A stretch of DNA of 64,000 nucleotides, taken from contig NC_079973.1 in assembly GCF_029852145.1 (NCBI RefSeq), positions 18,246,422 through 18,310,421 of the forward strand, in the 5' to 3' direction. The DNA comes from Microplitis mediator (Eukaryota; Arthropoda; Insecta; Hymenoptera; Braconidae). Position numbers and translations under genes: made by a program. Below the pieces are notes generated by a model. The model saw only the letters and a list, made by a program, of their open reading frames with translations. It was not told where the DNA came from and made no database searches. Shown here one piece after another: positions 21,600 through 33,516 of the stretch (its first letter is position 1; every line of letters begins with the position of its first letter).

Positions 21600-23150
21600 C
21601 AGGATTAAAAAAATTTATATCCTTATGAATGCTATCGAATCCTGAAAATATGATTCAGAAGGATTTAACATGATTCCAATTTTTTAATTCTGTTAAATAC
21701 TATTTAATCCTGAAAACATGATTTAACAGGATTTGAAATGATTTAAACTGTTAAATACTTTTTAATCCTAAAAAGATAACGAAATATAAAAATTATTTCA
21801 AGATTAAAAAGTATTCGGTAGCATAAGAAATTTTAAATACTGGTTCAATCCTTCTATATCCTAAAAAGGTTATGAAATAAAAATATTATTTCAGGATTAA
21901 AAAGTATTTGGTAGCATTAGAAATTTTAAACACTGGTTAAATCCTTCTATATCCTAAAAAGATAACGAAATAAAAAAATTATTTCAGGATTAAAAAGTAT
22001 TCGGTAGCATAAGAAATTTTAAATACTGGTTCAATCCTTCTATATCCTAAAAAGATAATTAAATAAAAAAATTATTTCAGGATTGAAAAGTATTCGGTAG
22101 CTTTAGAAATTTCAAATACTGATTAAATTCGTTTATATCCTAAAAAGATAACGGAATGAAAACATTATTTCAGGATTAAAAAGTATTTGGTAGCATTAGA
22201 AATTTTAAACACTGGTTAAATCCGTTTATATCCTAAAAAGGTTATGAAATAAAAAATTATTTCAGGATTAAAAAGTATTCAATAGCATTAAAAATTTCAA
22301 ATACTGGTTAAATCCGTTTATATCCTAAAAAGATAACGGAATGAAAACATTATTTCAGGATTAAAAAGTATTTGGTAGCATTAGAAATTTTAAACACTGG
22401 TTAAATCCGTTTATATCCTAAAAAGGTTATGAAATAAAAAAATTATTTCAGGATTAAAAAGTATTCAATAGCATTAAAAATTTCAAATACTGGTTAAATC
22501 CGTTTATATCCTAAAAAGATAATGGAATGAAAACATTATTTCAGGATTAAAAAGTATTCAATAGCATTAAAAATTTCAAATACTGGTTAAATCCGTTTAT
22601 ATCCTAAAAAGATAACGAAATAAAAAAATTATTTCAGGATTAAAAAGTATTCAATAGCATTAGAAATTTCAAATACTGGTTAAATTCATTTAAATCCTAA
22701 AAAGATAACGAAATTTAAAAATTATTTCAGGATTAAAAAGTATTCGGTAGCATAAGAAATTTTAAATACTGGTGAAATCCTTCTATATCCTAAAAAGGTT
22801 ATGAAATAAAAAAATTATTTCAGGATTAAAAAGTATTCGGTAGCATTAGAAATTTCAAATGCTAGTTGAATCCTTTTATATCCTAAAAAGATATTGAAAT
22901 AAAAACTTTATTTTAGGATTAAAGAGTATTCGATAGCATTAAAAATTTTAAATACTGGTTGAATCCTTTTATATCCTAAAAATGTTATGAAATAAAAAAA
23001 TTATTTCAGGATCAAAAAGTATTCAATAGAACTAGAAATTTCAAATGCTAGTTAAATCCTTTCAAATCCTTCTACTCCTTTCGATTTTTTGAGTATTAAA
23101 AAGTATTTAATATGATTAATCGTGAATTTTGAAAAAGGATTTACAGTATT
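21600..23150. repeat. Tandem array, about 93-bp unit, about 16 copies
   Basis: The phrase ttcaggattaaaaagtatt recurs at 21890, 21983, 22076 and onward at 93-bp steps. Each unit also carries ggtagcattagaaatttt, aatactggttaaatcc and tatatcctaaaaagataac. Units diverge by a few bases and by small indels. The words within the unit are those of the element's own TIR (GGATTAAAA, TTTAATCC), so the array seems to have grown from a terminal arm. Confidence 0.9.
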
Positions 23151-23156
23151 TAGCAC

Positions 23157-24690
23157 ACACAAAAAAAGGAATTCTTGGGTCAAGAAGAAAATCGTTTCCA
23201 AAAATAAATTCTTAAATTAAAATATCCTCTTTTCTTGTTTGAAAAAATTTTCTCTTGGTAAAAAATTTTTTTTTTTTTAATTAGAGTATATAAAGCTCTT
23301 CAATAAAGAAATTCAATTTTGATTTAAAAATATAAATTTTTGCTTTAAATGTTTTTAGTTTCTCCGAACAAGAAAACAACTTGGTTGGCTCAAGAAAATT
23401 TAGCTCTTGGTTTTAGAAGATACCAACTCATTCTAAAAACATCGTTCTCTCGAATGTAGTCGATATCGATTCATTTCGATACATCGAGTTTTTAAACGGA
23501 GGCACATTTAACTTACTCCAAGTAAAAATTAATTTATTTAAAGATTTGATAACATTTAGTTCAAAATAAATGTAGACTTCATCTTAGAACGATTAATTTT
23601 AGATTTAAAAAATAAAAAACTCATTTTAAAACTAAATTATACATCAATGTAAATAAAAAATACTTTTATTTTAAAATATAATAAATAAGTTCAATTTCAA
23701 ATTAATTGTTTTTATTAAAAATTCAATTCTCAGAATATATACAATTAATTATCAAAATAAATTTTGATTCTTTATTACAATAAGAAATTTTTTTTGTTTA
23801 TGAAAATAAATTAAAGGTTATGTTATTTATCCTGGCTTCATTGACACTATGAACTGCATGATACCACACTAAAAAGGAAACAATTTTATATGAACTTAGG
23901 ATTAGAAATGAAAACAAACTTGATTATCTGATATATGATTAAAAACAGCATAAATAAAAATTAACTTACTTTTTTCGCGATTGAAACGACACCCTTTAAC
24001 TTAACTTAAATCAGGAAATAACACCAGATATAATGACTAATAACTACAATAACTCACATTTTTACCGAACACTTCAATTCAAAACAATTTATGTATATGA
24101 ATTAGTTAATTGTATAATTAATAAACTAATACTATTAGAATATTGGTGTGTAATATATAATTGCACATATACGGCGCCAGCGCTGAACAGACTCGTTTCA
24201 TTTTTTTGGGATCTTCGGGCGTCTACGTGTATACACAAAGTAGTGTCCGAAGTAGAGAAGCTGCATAGACCCGAGTGCTCCTGTTATCCGAATGCTGCTA
24301 TGGAAAAAAACCAAGAGCTTGATTTTCTTGACTTGAATTTTTTTTATTTTTGTTTCAAGCAATAGCCACTAGTTGGTTTAAGAAATCTGACTCCTTACGT
24401 AGAGAAGTTAAATTTCATAGAATAAAATATTCAATATACATGAATGAAGAAATTCAAAATATTAATTCAAAAAACAATTTACTTTCTTAAAATATTTTTT
24501 CTTTTTGAACTAAAATCATATATTTTTAACTTAAAACTTTAACCCATTTGAGTCGAAAAAATAACTTTTTGAATCAAAATAATCAAAATTAAGAAAAAAT
24601 TTTCTTCAACCAAGATTTATTCCATTTTCCTAAATATTCTCTTGACTCAAGATAATTCTCTTTGAACCAAGATAACCTTTCGGTCAGTGC
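23157..24690. mobile_element. Inner iterated-word element, word TTCTTGG/CAAGAAA
   Basis: Left gcacacacaaaaaaaggaat then TCTTGGGTCAAGAA; right tctttgaaccaagataacct then TTCGGTCAGTGC. The words match those of the TA-flanked element at 4536. The termini are only partly complementary, so the limits are tentative. Internal core at 24171 (cggcgccagcgctgaacag). The plus ORF 24033-24365 crosses it and shows no domain. Confidence 0.5.
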
Positions 24691-24899
24691 AGGATTTGAA
24701 AGTATTAAAATTTTAATCCTTTTTAATCCTGTCAAATACATTTTTTTAATCAGGGATTGTAAACAAGAGTTTATACAAATTCTTCAGGAACAGAATAAAA
24801 AAAAAATCATTGCAATAAAAATTTTTGTAATAGTAATTTTAATTTAACCAGAAATAATTTTTAAAAAATTTGCTATAATTAAAATTGAGTTTAAATTTT

Positions 24900-25190
24900 A
24901 CATTAGTTTAATTAATAAATAAGTATAAAAACCACATTCGATTTGACTTAATTTTTAAGTTAAAATTAAGTCAAATATAGAACTAGATCTCGAATCGATA
25001 ACAAGTTGTTTTTTTAAGACAAAATAAGTCAAATTTAAGTTAGTGAAATAATTTAAGCCAAAAAAAGTTAAGTTAAAGGAAACTAAACAATTTACGTCAC
25101 AAAAAGTCTAATCTAAGGCAAAAAAGTTAAAAAAAGTCAAGATTAAGTCAATATTAAGACAAAAAAAGTTTAAAAAGTTAAAATGTAGAA
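24900..25190. repeat. Iterated-word element, word AAGTCAAATTTGACTT, right arm
   Basis: Dense aagtcaa, ttaagtt and gacaaaataagtca words, the vocabulary of the left arm at 20773-21150. Confidence 0.55.
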
Positions 25191-25275
25191 TACAGTTGTC
25201 GGCCTATCGACGACTTCAAAGCAAATTAAACTATGTCGGAAACATTTCATTGCCAAAAGACATGTCTAGCAGCTA

Positions 25276-25804
25276 CACTGAAAAAAAAAATTTGTTATCT
25301 TAACAAAAGTTAGGATTACGCAATTATTTGTTAAGATAACAAATCCATCTTGGTCAACGCAACGAAGTAACATTTGTTAAGATTTCTTGACTCGAGAAAA
25401 TTTTACTTCACCTAAGATATTATCGCTTCTCGATATATTTTCTTGAGTCAAAAAAATCACTTCTTCAAGGCGCCCACCTTTAACTATACTTAAGACATAT
25501 TGGTATACTTTTCAAGATAAATAGCGTTTAATATTTTAGCCATAATTTACAAACACAATTTATGTCCAAAATCCAAAACTCGTGATAAATTCTTAGTGAT
25601 ATTGTTCACCTAATTAAAGCACAGAATTCTATGCGTATTCAAAAAATTTTTCCTCAACGCATATCATTTGTTACAACAGCAACTTCACTTTACTTACCAC
25701 AACAAGTGTCACTTCGTTGTGTTAACCAAGATTAGTTTAGCTATCATAACAAATAGCTGCGTAATCCTGACTTTTGTTATTATAGCAAATTTTTTTTTTC
25801 GGTG
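25276..25804. mobile_element. TIR element (529 bp) with TA duplication, word GTTATCTTAACAAA
   Basis: Left CACTGAAAAAAAAAATTTGT, right AAATTTTTTTTTTCGGTG, flanked by TA on both sides (25274-25275, 25805-25806). The arms contain ttgttatcttaacaaa, ttgttaagataacaaa and their complements; the middle has a second word set (tcttgactcgag) and the core aaggcgcccacc near 25468. Confidence 0.8.
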
Positions 25805-25806
25805 TA

Positions 25807-26179
25807 GAAGACAAGAAATAAAAGTTCTTAGAAGCTGAAGAAAAATATTTTGGGCCTTGCAGGAGATAATTCTACTGATGCCCAGTTTCTCGATTTTTTT
25901 TGAGTCTTACAGACTATCTAGAAGCTTGTAACGAGGTCGTATCTACGATTTACGATTATGTAAGTCTTATTTACGTTTTCGTCCGCCAACGACGTCTAAA
26001 ATACGTTTTCCGACTATTTAGGTCTTGAAAGGTTGAATTCACGTTTTCAACGTCTTGTCCGCCCGATGAAAAAAGTTTTTGTCTAATTATATATGATTAT
26101 ACAGGGTGATCCAGAATTACTTTCACAGCAAGAAAATTTAGATAGAGGAGGTGATTCTAAGCATGAAGTTCCTTTGCCA
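25807..26179. other. Unassigned DNA with an ACAGGGTGATCC-type repeat end
   Basis: At 26100 the phrase tatacagggtgatccagaat resembles a terminus commonly seen in insect dispersed repeats (recognised from memory only). Before it are repeated acgttttc / gtctaaaatacg phrases. No gene. Confidence 0.35.
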
Positions 26180-27406
26180 CACGGAAAAAAATGTGTAGTT
26201 AAATTTACTACAAATGGAGTTCCATTTACTACACTGACTAGTAATATATAGGATAACTACACGTTTAGTAACAGTCACTAGTACACTGTGGTACACAACC
26301 TGTAGTATCATTTACTACAGTAATAAGAACTAGCATTAAATAACCACTGTGGTTCATTTTACTCCACAACACAGTAGAATATATTTTATCCGTAATGTAT
26401 TAATTAAATATCTGTTAGTTAACGATCATTAGTTTTTATGATATTGAACAAAATATAAAAATATAAAAATTTATCTTAGATTCTTCGGACTTACAGTATA
26501 TCAAATTAAAATGATATAAAAATGAATTTATTAATGAATAACTTAAAATAATAAGGACTCAACTTTCAAAAGTCTACTTTTTATCAATACCTGATAAGGA
26601 TAATTTTAAAAATATATTTGTAATCTATAAATTCTCGTATAAGCATAAACTTAGAATAATTAAGTATTAATTTTTTTAAATAGAAAATATAAAAAACATC
26701 GTTTTGAAAGTTATAATTCTAATAAATAACAAATACTCAATAGGCAATGATTTTAAAAATTGCATTAAAATCACAATTCACTGATAAGAGCATAGAAATA
26801 AAATTTAGTAGAAGAAGTTGTAGGTGAGGTAAGCAAAAGGAAGAATGACAGGTAATACAAAACAAATTTTTTTGTATTATATTTTTTATATATATATTTA
26901 TTTTAAATTATATATATTATAATTGCACGCCTCGATTTTTAATTATATATATAAATATTTTTAATTATGTATATTATTATTTATAATGTTTTATAATATT
27001 ATTTATAATATTAAACACATTGACATAAGTTGAGGATACCTACAGAATGGAGTAAAAAAGTTGTAGGAGGCGCTGTTATTTTCTTCTTTCGATCATTTTA
27101 CCACACATTGGAGTAGATTGTACAAGTAATCTGGTATTGTATACTCCAAAAATAGTAACAGATACCAATTCATATAAAATTGTGTGGTTCCCAAAACCAC
27201 AAAATAAGTATTTTATACTACATTGAGTAGTTGTGAAAACTACAAAGTTTTACCACATTACAGTAGTAAGCAGAACTCCTATAGTAGTAAAATATCACGC
27301 ACACTGTGGCTTATGTTACTAGAGTTGTCATTGCGGCGAACACAAAGTGTAGTAAAATTTTTACCAGTTTGGTGTGGTAAATTCTACTCCAGCATTTTTT
27401 CCCGTG
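26180..27406. mobile_element. TIR element A (1.23 kb), word TAGTAGTTTTACTACA
   Basis: Left CACGGAAAAAAATGTGTAGT, right CAGCATTTTTTCCCGTG, flanked by CA on both sides. Arms use ttactac/gtagtaa words. It is full length and shares its whole sequence with element B, so it serves as the template for seeing what was inserted into B. It contains a tattgcacgcctc-like relic (ttgcacgcctcga at 26926). The plus ORF 27223-27450 is a shadow. Confidence 0.8.
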
Positions 27407-27452
27407 CACATTTGAAAATTTTGAGTACACGTAAAAAAATGTGTAGTTAAAT

Positions 27453-28304
27453 TGTAACGGGTGTGCTTATTATATTAATTTTAATTGTGGTCTCAATATA
27501 ATAAGTGTCCCACACATACGCAAAACTTGAGGTGTTTTGCAAACCTGTCTAGCTGAACTCAGTACCCCAGGACGAGGATAAACCCCGTGCTGGACCACAC
27601 AGTATTAAATTTAGGAGAGAGAATTCTTATACCTAACTTGTCAGGAAGGTTGTGATTAATTAAATTTATATGTCAAATTTGAATATAAAAAACAATGGCA
27701 TTTATTTAACGAAGCCGCTTTACAGATAATTGATGAAAGATGAACAATAACCAAAATGATTGATGACACTGATTCGACAATTGACTTAGATAAAGATAAC
27801 TGACTCGACTAATTTAATTAACGACAATGTGACTCAACTGACTCTAATTTAATAAACGACTCCAATCATAAAATATTATTTTACAAATAAAATAGTTAAC
27901 CCGACAATTTCAAAACGAGTTCACTTACTCGTAAAAAAAAATTCTCCTGTGTTAAAATAACGCCACCGCCGTTGTAAATATTCTAGACCAGTGTTAAAAT
28001 AACGCCGCCACCGGTGTAGATATTCATTAACGGTGTTAAAATATTATACTTTGTGAATATTTTAACTTACTCGATCACTATACTTATTAATAAATGATAT
28101 TTTTAATTAATTTTTATAAAGAACTGACATTTTTTGTGTTTTATAATCTTTAAAGTTAATACTCCAAGCGGACGCAGTTTACCCCGCTTTTAGACCGGTT
28201 ATTTTAACACCGGTGAATTACTCCTCCTACACCAGTGTAATTTCATTTTTACACCGGGCGGAGTTAAAATGAGTCCATTTTTAACACCGCTCTTTTTGCA
28301 GTGT
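27453..28304. repeat. Insertion in B: candidate LTR fragment plus CACCGGTG-word element
   Basis: The first part starts TGTAACGGGTGTGCTTATTA, an LTR-like start, and carries a unique-looking segment with tgctggaccacac. No matching second LTR or target duplication was found. From about 27918 to 28304 a different element uses gttaaaataacgccaccg and caccggtgtaga words and ends cgctctttttgcagtg followed by TA. Confidence 0.45.
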
Positions 28305-29477
28305 AGGATAACTACAAGTTTAGTAACAGTTACTAGTATACTGTGGTACGTCCCTCGCGGATTCGGGGTTACTGTGAAATCACAGTGAAATCACAGTGAA
28401 ATCAATTTTACCGTAAGTTTACTGTGTATTGATGGTAATTTCATAGTGAATTCACAGTCGTTTTGTGCCATTTCGTCACTCTGGTTATATAGTAATTTTA
28501 TGGTAGTTCCATAGTGATTTCACTTGTGATTCTTTTGTAGGTTTAGAATTAAATTACCATACTTTCATGATAATTTTACTGTCGATCAGCTATCGATTTA
28601 TGGTAACCCAACAATGGTAACACTGAGACTTTATCATGGGTTCACAGTCAGTTTATCGTGATTTCACTACGAATTCACTGTGATTCCATAGTAATTTGAT
28701 AGTGTTAACTCTGTGACTTTACAATAGTTTCACAGTCAGTTCATAGTGGTTTAACCATGAATTTACCGTGATCCCATGACAACCTAGTAGTATTAGCACT
28801 GTGACTCTATGATACTTTCACAGCAAATTATTAGTGTTTTCTCCATGATTTCACTCTACTTTGATAGTGATCTGATATGGTATATCTATCATTAATCCAA
28901 TTTCAAAATCAAAATTTGAATTTTTAATGTCATTAATCGATAGAAATGGAATTAAAAAAAAAATAATATCAATTATTTCATAAATGCTCCTATAATTATT
29001 TGTAAGTTTAGCAAATATTTGGGCACAAATGTATTTTATTTATTATAAATTTAGCTATTTTAGGAATTTCCGAGCGAAATTTTATCTGTAATTATCTAAT
29101 TTAGTTAATTTTATAAAAGCTTAAGACGGTAAAATTCTTCAGAATTATGAAAAAAAAAAAATAAATAAAAAAATTGAATAACTTTTTTTTTAAAACTGTA
29201 TAAATTGAATTTAAACTACTGCAAAAAATAAAGAGAATATCATTTAGATTAATATTTCAATAGTAAATATTTATTATTTATCATAATTTAAAATAAAATA
29301 TTCTTAAATTAAGAAAACTTGATGATTTACAAATGAAGGCAAAAATTTTTTTTTGATAAATATCGAATTCTTTTAATTTTATAGTATTTAATAAAATAAT
29401 TTTTCTTATAGCTTAGTCTTGAGTATATATAGTATTGAATAGCATGAAGTAACAGATTAAATATGTAGTTCCGAATG

Positions 29478-29563
29478 CGTGTGGTGGCCGAGCGGGCTAA
29501 AGTACATGACTTTAAGCTACTCTCAATCGAAGGGTCGGCAGTTCGAGTCCCATCATGCGTTAA
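29478..29563 (+). repeat. tRNA-like (Leu/Ser-type) sequence, probable SINE head or tRNA pseudogene
   Basis: A good A box (TGGCCGAGCGG) and B box (AGTTCGAGTCC) are spaced as in a class II tRNA, and the outer ends can pair as an acceptor stem. The T stem has several mismatches, so it is not a functional tRNA. It is followed by an A-rich run, as in a tRNA-derived SINE. Confidence 0.6.
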
Positions 29564-29610
29564 AAAAAAATAAAATTCCTTCTTTACCGAGGGTAAAAAA
29601 ATAGCATTTA

Positions 29611-29948
29611 CCCTGATAGCCAAGTTGCCCGCAACTTGCCGACAATCTACTGCCGCAACCTGTCGCCAAGTTGGCCGCAAAAGTCAGCATTTCCATAAGT
29701 TGACGACAACTTTCCGAGCAACTTGTCGACAACTTTCAGCTCGGGTAACTGTTGCCGACAACTTGGCTACAAGTTGCTCAGAAACTTGGTGACAGGTTGC
29801 GGCAGTAGATTGTCGCCAAGTTGCTGAGTAACTTGTAGCCAAGTTGTCGGCAACAATTACACGAGCTGAAAGTTGTCGACAAGTTGTCGTCAAGTTGGTC
29901 ACAACTCAGGTACACCAACTTTCTGACCAGAAACTCTGGCTATCAGGG
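29611..29948. mobile_element. TIR element (338 bp) with TA duplication, word CAAGTTGCCG/CGGCAACTTG
   Basis: Left CCCTGATAGCCAAGTTGCCC, right complement ..ACTCTGGCTATCAGGG, flanked by TA at 29609-29610 and 29949-29950. Inside are 11-bp CAA-starting units (CAAGTTGCCCG, CAACTTGCCGA, CAACCTGTCGC). The two minus ORFs reading QVAAVDCRQVA-like repeats are translations of the word. Confidence 0.85.
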
Positions 29949-30529
29949 TAATCCTCCAGAGGAATTACATGAAGTCGTACAAAGGGATGGATACTAAATA
30001 ATTTTTTTTAACAAGAAAAATTATTTATTAAAAAACCAAGATTAGGATTATTGTTGCTATTATAATATTATTATTAATTTTATTATTATTATCTTTGAAT
30101 CAATAAATATAGGATCTCAATATTGCCCCTAAATCTCGATGAAAACTAAGCAGATCCAGGATTAAATGATTAAGAAATCACAGTAATATTACTGTCAATT
30201 CACAGTGATATTATTGTGATTTCACGAAGAATCTATAGTAAGACTGCTGTGAAATCACTGTATGATCACGGTATTATTACTGAGAAAGCATGACTGAAGC
30301 ACTGCAGATCCAGCATAAACTGATAGTGAAATCACTGTAAATACACAGTAATAATACTGTCAACTTACAGCTATACTACTGGAAATTGACTGCAGTCATA
30401 AAAAAAAAGTTTTTTTGAATTTGGTTTATTTTATGTGACTTTATTATGAAATTATACTGGCTTCCTCGTGAAACTTCAGAAATTGAAAAATGAAATTTTA
30501 TTGAAAAATTTTAAGTGGTTATTGTCCAA

Positions 30530-30704
30530 AAAAAAGAGCGGTTCTTTTAAAAAAATCGTAACATTCTTTGGGTTGGGTAAAAAAATCTGAAATAATTCTT
30601 AAAAATGTATTTTAGGGGGTAGAAAAAGATAGAAAACTTTGACCAAAATCGAAGGGTTACGGGTAAAAAATTTGTCGATTTGACATAGAATAACCCATAT
30701 ATTA
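30530..30704 (+). repeat. Dispersed repeat family G, copy 2
   Basis: Matches 3410-3585: agagcg then ttgggttgggtaaaaaaatc, aaaatcgaagggttacggg and the terminal phrase gacatagaataacccatata. Confidence 0.7.
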
Positions 30705-30975
30705 TTATTCATAATATTTTATAATATTATTTATAATATAAAATACACGGACACAAGTCAAAGTATACCCACAGAGTGGAGTAAAAAAGTTGTAGGTGGC
30801 GCTGTTATTTTTTTCTTTCGATCATTTTACCACACATTGGAGTAGATTGTACAAGTAATCTGGTATTGTATACTCCAAAAATAGTTACAGATACCAATTC
30901 ATATAAAATTGTGTGGTTCCCAAAACCACAAAATAAGTATTGCACGCCTCATAAGCGAAGCGTTGAGGTAGTGCT

Positions 30976-31007
30976 TATGGAGGGTAGAGGTACCTCTACC
31001 CTCCATA
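30976..31007. repeat. Perfect 32-bp palindrome
   Basis: Left half tatggagggtagaggt, right half its exact complement, centred on GGTACC with no spacer. It lies just inside the left end of the 30941-39154 insertion. Confidence 0.9.
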
Positions 31008-31879
31008 GTAGTGCTCTACTCTCAATACGTCGAGGTCAAGCAATTTTCTGGCCTTAAGATGACTCTATTACGTTGATATTTCATCGATAGGATAATATGA
31101 GTACACGTATATCGAGAAAAGACTTGAGAAAACTTATTTTATGTTTTTTAAAGAACATTGGTTCTGCTACTTTAAAGAAAAAACGAGTTTGAGAAAAATT
31201 TTACTTGGACGTGCGGATGTCTGTATGTATTAACTCTATTGAGATGTAGTCAGAATAACTGCCAAAAAAATTATCGTATCGAGAGCGGTTTTTTTTCATT
31301 TTGTCAAGAATTTTCCCGAGATGAACCCTTTCGATATTCACTATCGTAGTTTCTATCGTTTTTTTGAATATTCAATTAAAAGTGATGACTGATAGCATTT
31401 TTGTATACAAAATCCCGTGTATATTTCTTTCCACTGATGCTACCTCTGACGGATATTTTTGCAAGCCTCATATATATAGATATATATTTTTTTTTTTTAT
31501 TAAAGTATAAAGTTTGATACATGGCTTTGGAAGCTCCCAATACAGCCAACTTACAAAATATGTCACTTATATCTATATTCACATAAGTAAACCTATGCAT
31601 ATGTAAACTACCTTACTTATTGTTGGTAACATCACATATTTTGGAGCGCAAATTACAAATCAATACTGTAGCTTTCTTACTTAACTCTATCACTTATAGT
31701 TAACTAATTATATAAAATAGTAATAATAATGCTCTTATATTATCTTATCTAAGGCACATCATTGTTGATAAAACAAAATAAAATAAATTTTACTTAGATA
31801 AAAATTATCAAATGCTAAAATAAAAATATCAATTGCGTTAATAAATCTACTCAGAATTTTGATAATATCGTGGCTCATA

Positions 31880-33516
31880 CACTGAGAGAAAAAAGTGCAT
31901 ATTTTCAAGTAAAAATACTTGATTCAAGTATTTTAGATACTTAAATAGTACCAAGTAAATAATTTATTAATTCTAGTAAAAATACTTGTGAAATCTATTA
32001 ATACTAAAAACTTAGGTTTAATAAAAAAATACTAATGTTAAATAATAGAAAATTAAAATTTAATATTTAAAATACTTGAAATAAATGATGAAAAAAATTT
32101 AATTTAGTAATTAAGATACTCCAATTAAAAAATAAAAAGTCACATCTAGTAGTTGAAATACTCAAGTTCAATAATTAAAAATTAAAGATTAGTATTTAAA
32201 ATACTCGTGATCAATATTGAAATATTTTAATTTAGCATTTAAAATACTTTAATTTAATAATTATAAGTTGTCATTTACTACTTAAAACACTAAAGTATAA
32301 TAATTGAAAATTTTCATTCAGTATTTGAACGACTTAAGTTCAGTAATTAAAAATTTATATTTAGTAATTAAAGTACTCAAGTTTAATAATTAAATCTTCT
32401 TATTTAGTATATGAAATGATCAATTCAATAATTAAATATTTATATTTAATATTTAAATTTAATCCGTATGGATGCTTCTTCGGATTCCCCTGCGCTGTTA
32501 TAGTTATGACTGAAAAGCATTCCAAAAATCTACTCACAAGTAGTTACCTCAAGGGTACTTGTACTCTTCTACTAGGATATTGTCCTGTTGCGAGTAATTG
32601 ACAGAGTGACCTTTTCACTCCTTTGAACGGAACTTATTACTTCTATTCTAACTGTCCAACTAGGAAAATGTTGCAGCGCTCTTCTGCGCCTAGTGGTGAC
32701 TCCTGGTACTAATTTTTTCTTTCGCACTCTGCGTCTGCACACTTTGTTATTTTCACTCGCCTTATTTTTTCTCTATCTCTTTGTTCATTTAAATTTATTT
32801 ACTTTTATTTATTTTTTTTTACACGCATTATATTTTTTTGCGTTTATTTTCTTTTCTTTTAATAATTTTTTTTTTTTATATATGAAAATATTGTGACTCG
32901 TCACACCATGGTAAAAAATTCCTTAAGTTGAGAAAGAAATATTCTCGAACTGGAAAAAAAATCACTTAGGCTGAGAAATTTTATTACTTAGTTTAAAATT
33001 TTTTTTTTGTTCTAGTTCAAGAACTTTTTTTGTTGACTTAATACAAAAAATGTCTTTAGCCAATAATAAAGATTCTTGACTTGAGAAAAAAATATTCTCA
33101 AGCTGAAAAAAAAAATCACTTAAGATGAGAAATTTTTTACTAAGTTTAAAATTTTTTTTGTTTTAGTTCAAGAACTTTTTTATTTGACTCAATACGAAAA
33201 ATGTCTTTAGCCAAGAATAAAGTTTCTTGACTTGAGAAAAAATATTCTCGAACTTGGAAAAAAATTGCTTGGTCAAAGAAAGATTTTTCTTGGCTTACGT
33301 AATTGCTTTTTTGAATATAGAAATATGTCAACTTAATTCAAGAAATAATTGCTTGTTACAAGTAACTCATGTATCTAGTAATATATTACTAGATCGAAGC
33401 AATAGTTGCTAAAAATAAGAAATATTATACTTAAATTTAGGAAAAATTTCTTGTTTTAAGTATTCACAGAAATAAGTAAAAAAAATACTTGAAAAAAATT
33501 TTTTTTTCTCTCAGTG
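31880..33516. mobile_element. TIR element (1.64 kb) with CACTGAGAGAAAAA ends and TA duplication, word AAGTATTTTAAATACTT
   Basis: Left CACTGAGAGAAAAAAGTGCA, right TTTTTTTTCTCTCAGTG, flanked by TA at 31878-31879 and 33517-33518. The arms are full of caagtatttt / agtaaaaatactt words; an internal core at 32670-32705 is G/C-rich (gcgctcttctgcgcctagtg). It interrupts the LINE ORF2. The plus ORFs at 32416 and 32693 are low-complexity or chance. Confidence 0.9.
32930..33290. repeat. Tandem duplication, about 150-bp unit, about 2.4 copies
   Basis: The phrase gagaaa(g/a)aaatattctc recurs at about 32931, 33081 and 33235, and ttttagttcaagaactttt-type text recurs between. It lies inside the 31880-33516 element and uses CAAGAA/TTGACTTGAGAAA words. 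Confidence 0.75.

Larger units (their letters stand above)
21576..24755. mobile_element. TIR element (3.2 kb) with CCCTGATTAAA ends and AT duplication
   Basis: Left CCCTGATTAAACAAAAGTAT followed by TTGACAGGATTAAAAA; right TTTTAATCCTGTCAAATACA then TTTTTTTAATCAGGG: inverted repeats of about 35 bp. Both sides are flanked by AT (21574-21575, 24756-24757). The left arm grades into a 93-bp tandem array; a second element occupies 23157-24690. No transposase. Confidence 0.8.
28350..30704. mobile_element. Insertion in B: iterated-word element, 11-bp word ACAGTGAAATC
   Basis: Starts CCCTCGCGGATTCGGGGTTA, then exact 11-bp units (ACAGTGAAATC twice) and many tcacagt/actgtga variants to about 28880. The same words return at about 30170-30390. 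Between them sit A/T-rich DNA, a tRNA-like sequence and the element at 29611-29948; a family G tail follows (30530-30704). A right terminus matching CCCTCGC was not found. Confidence 0.6.

Noticed and set aside
21600..23150. Regular repeats at constant spacing, superficially CRISPR-like
   Set aside because: Whole 93-bp units are repeated with no unique spacers, in an insect-type genome; it is a tandem array inside a transposable element.
29478..29563. Functional tRNA gene
   Set aside because: A and B boxes are good but the T stem has several mismatches and an A-rich tail follows; more likely SINE head or pseudogene.
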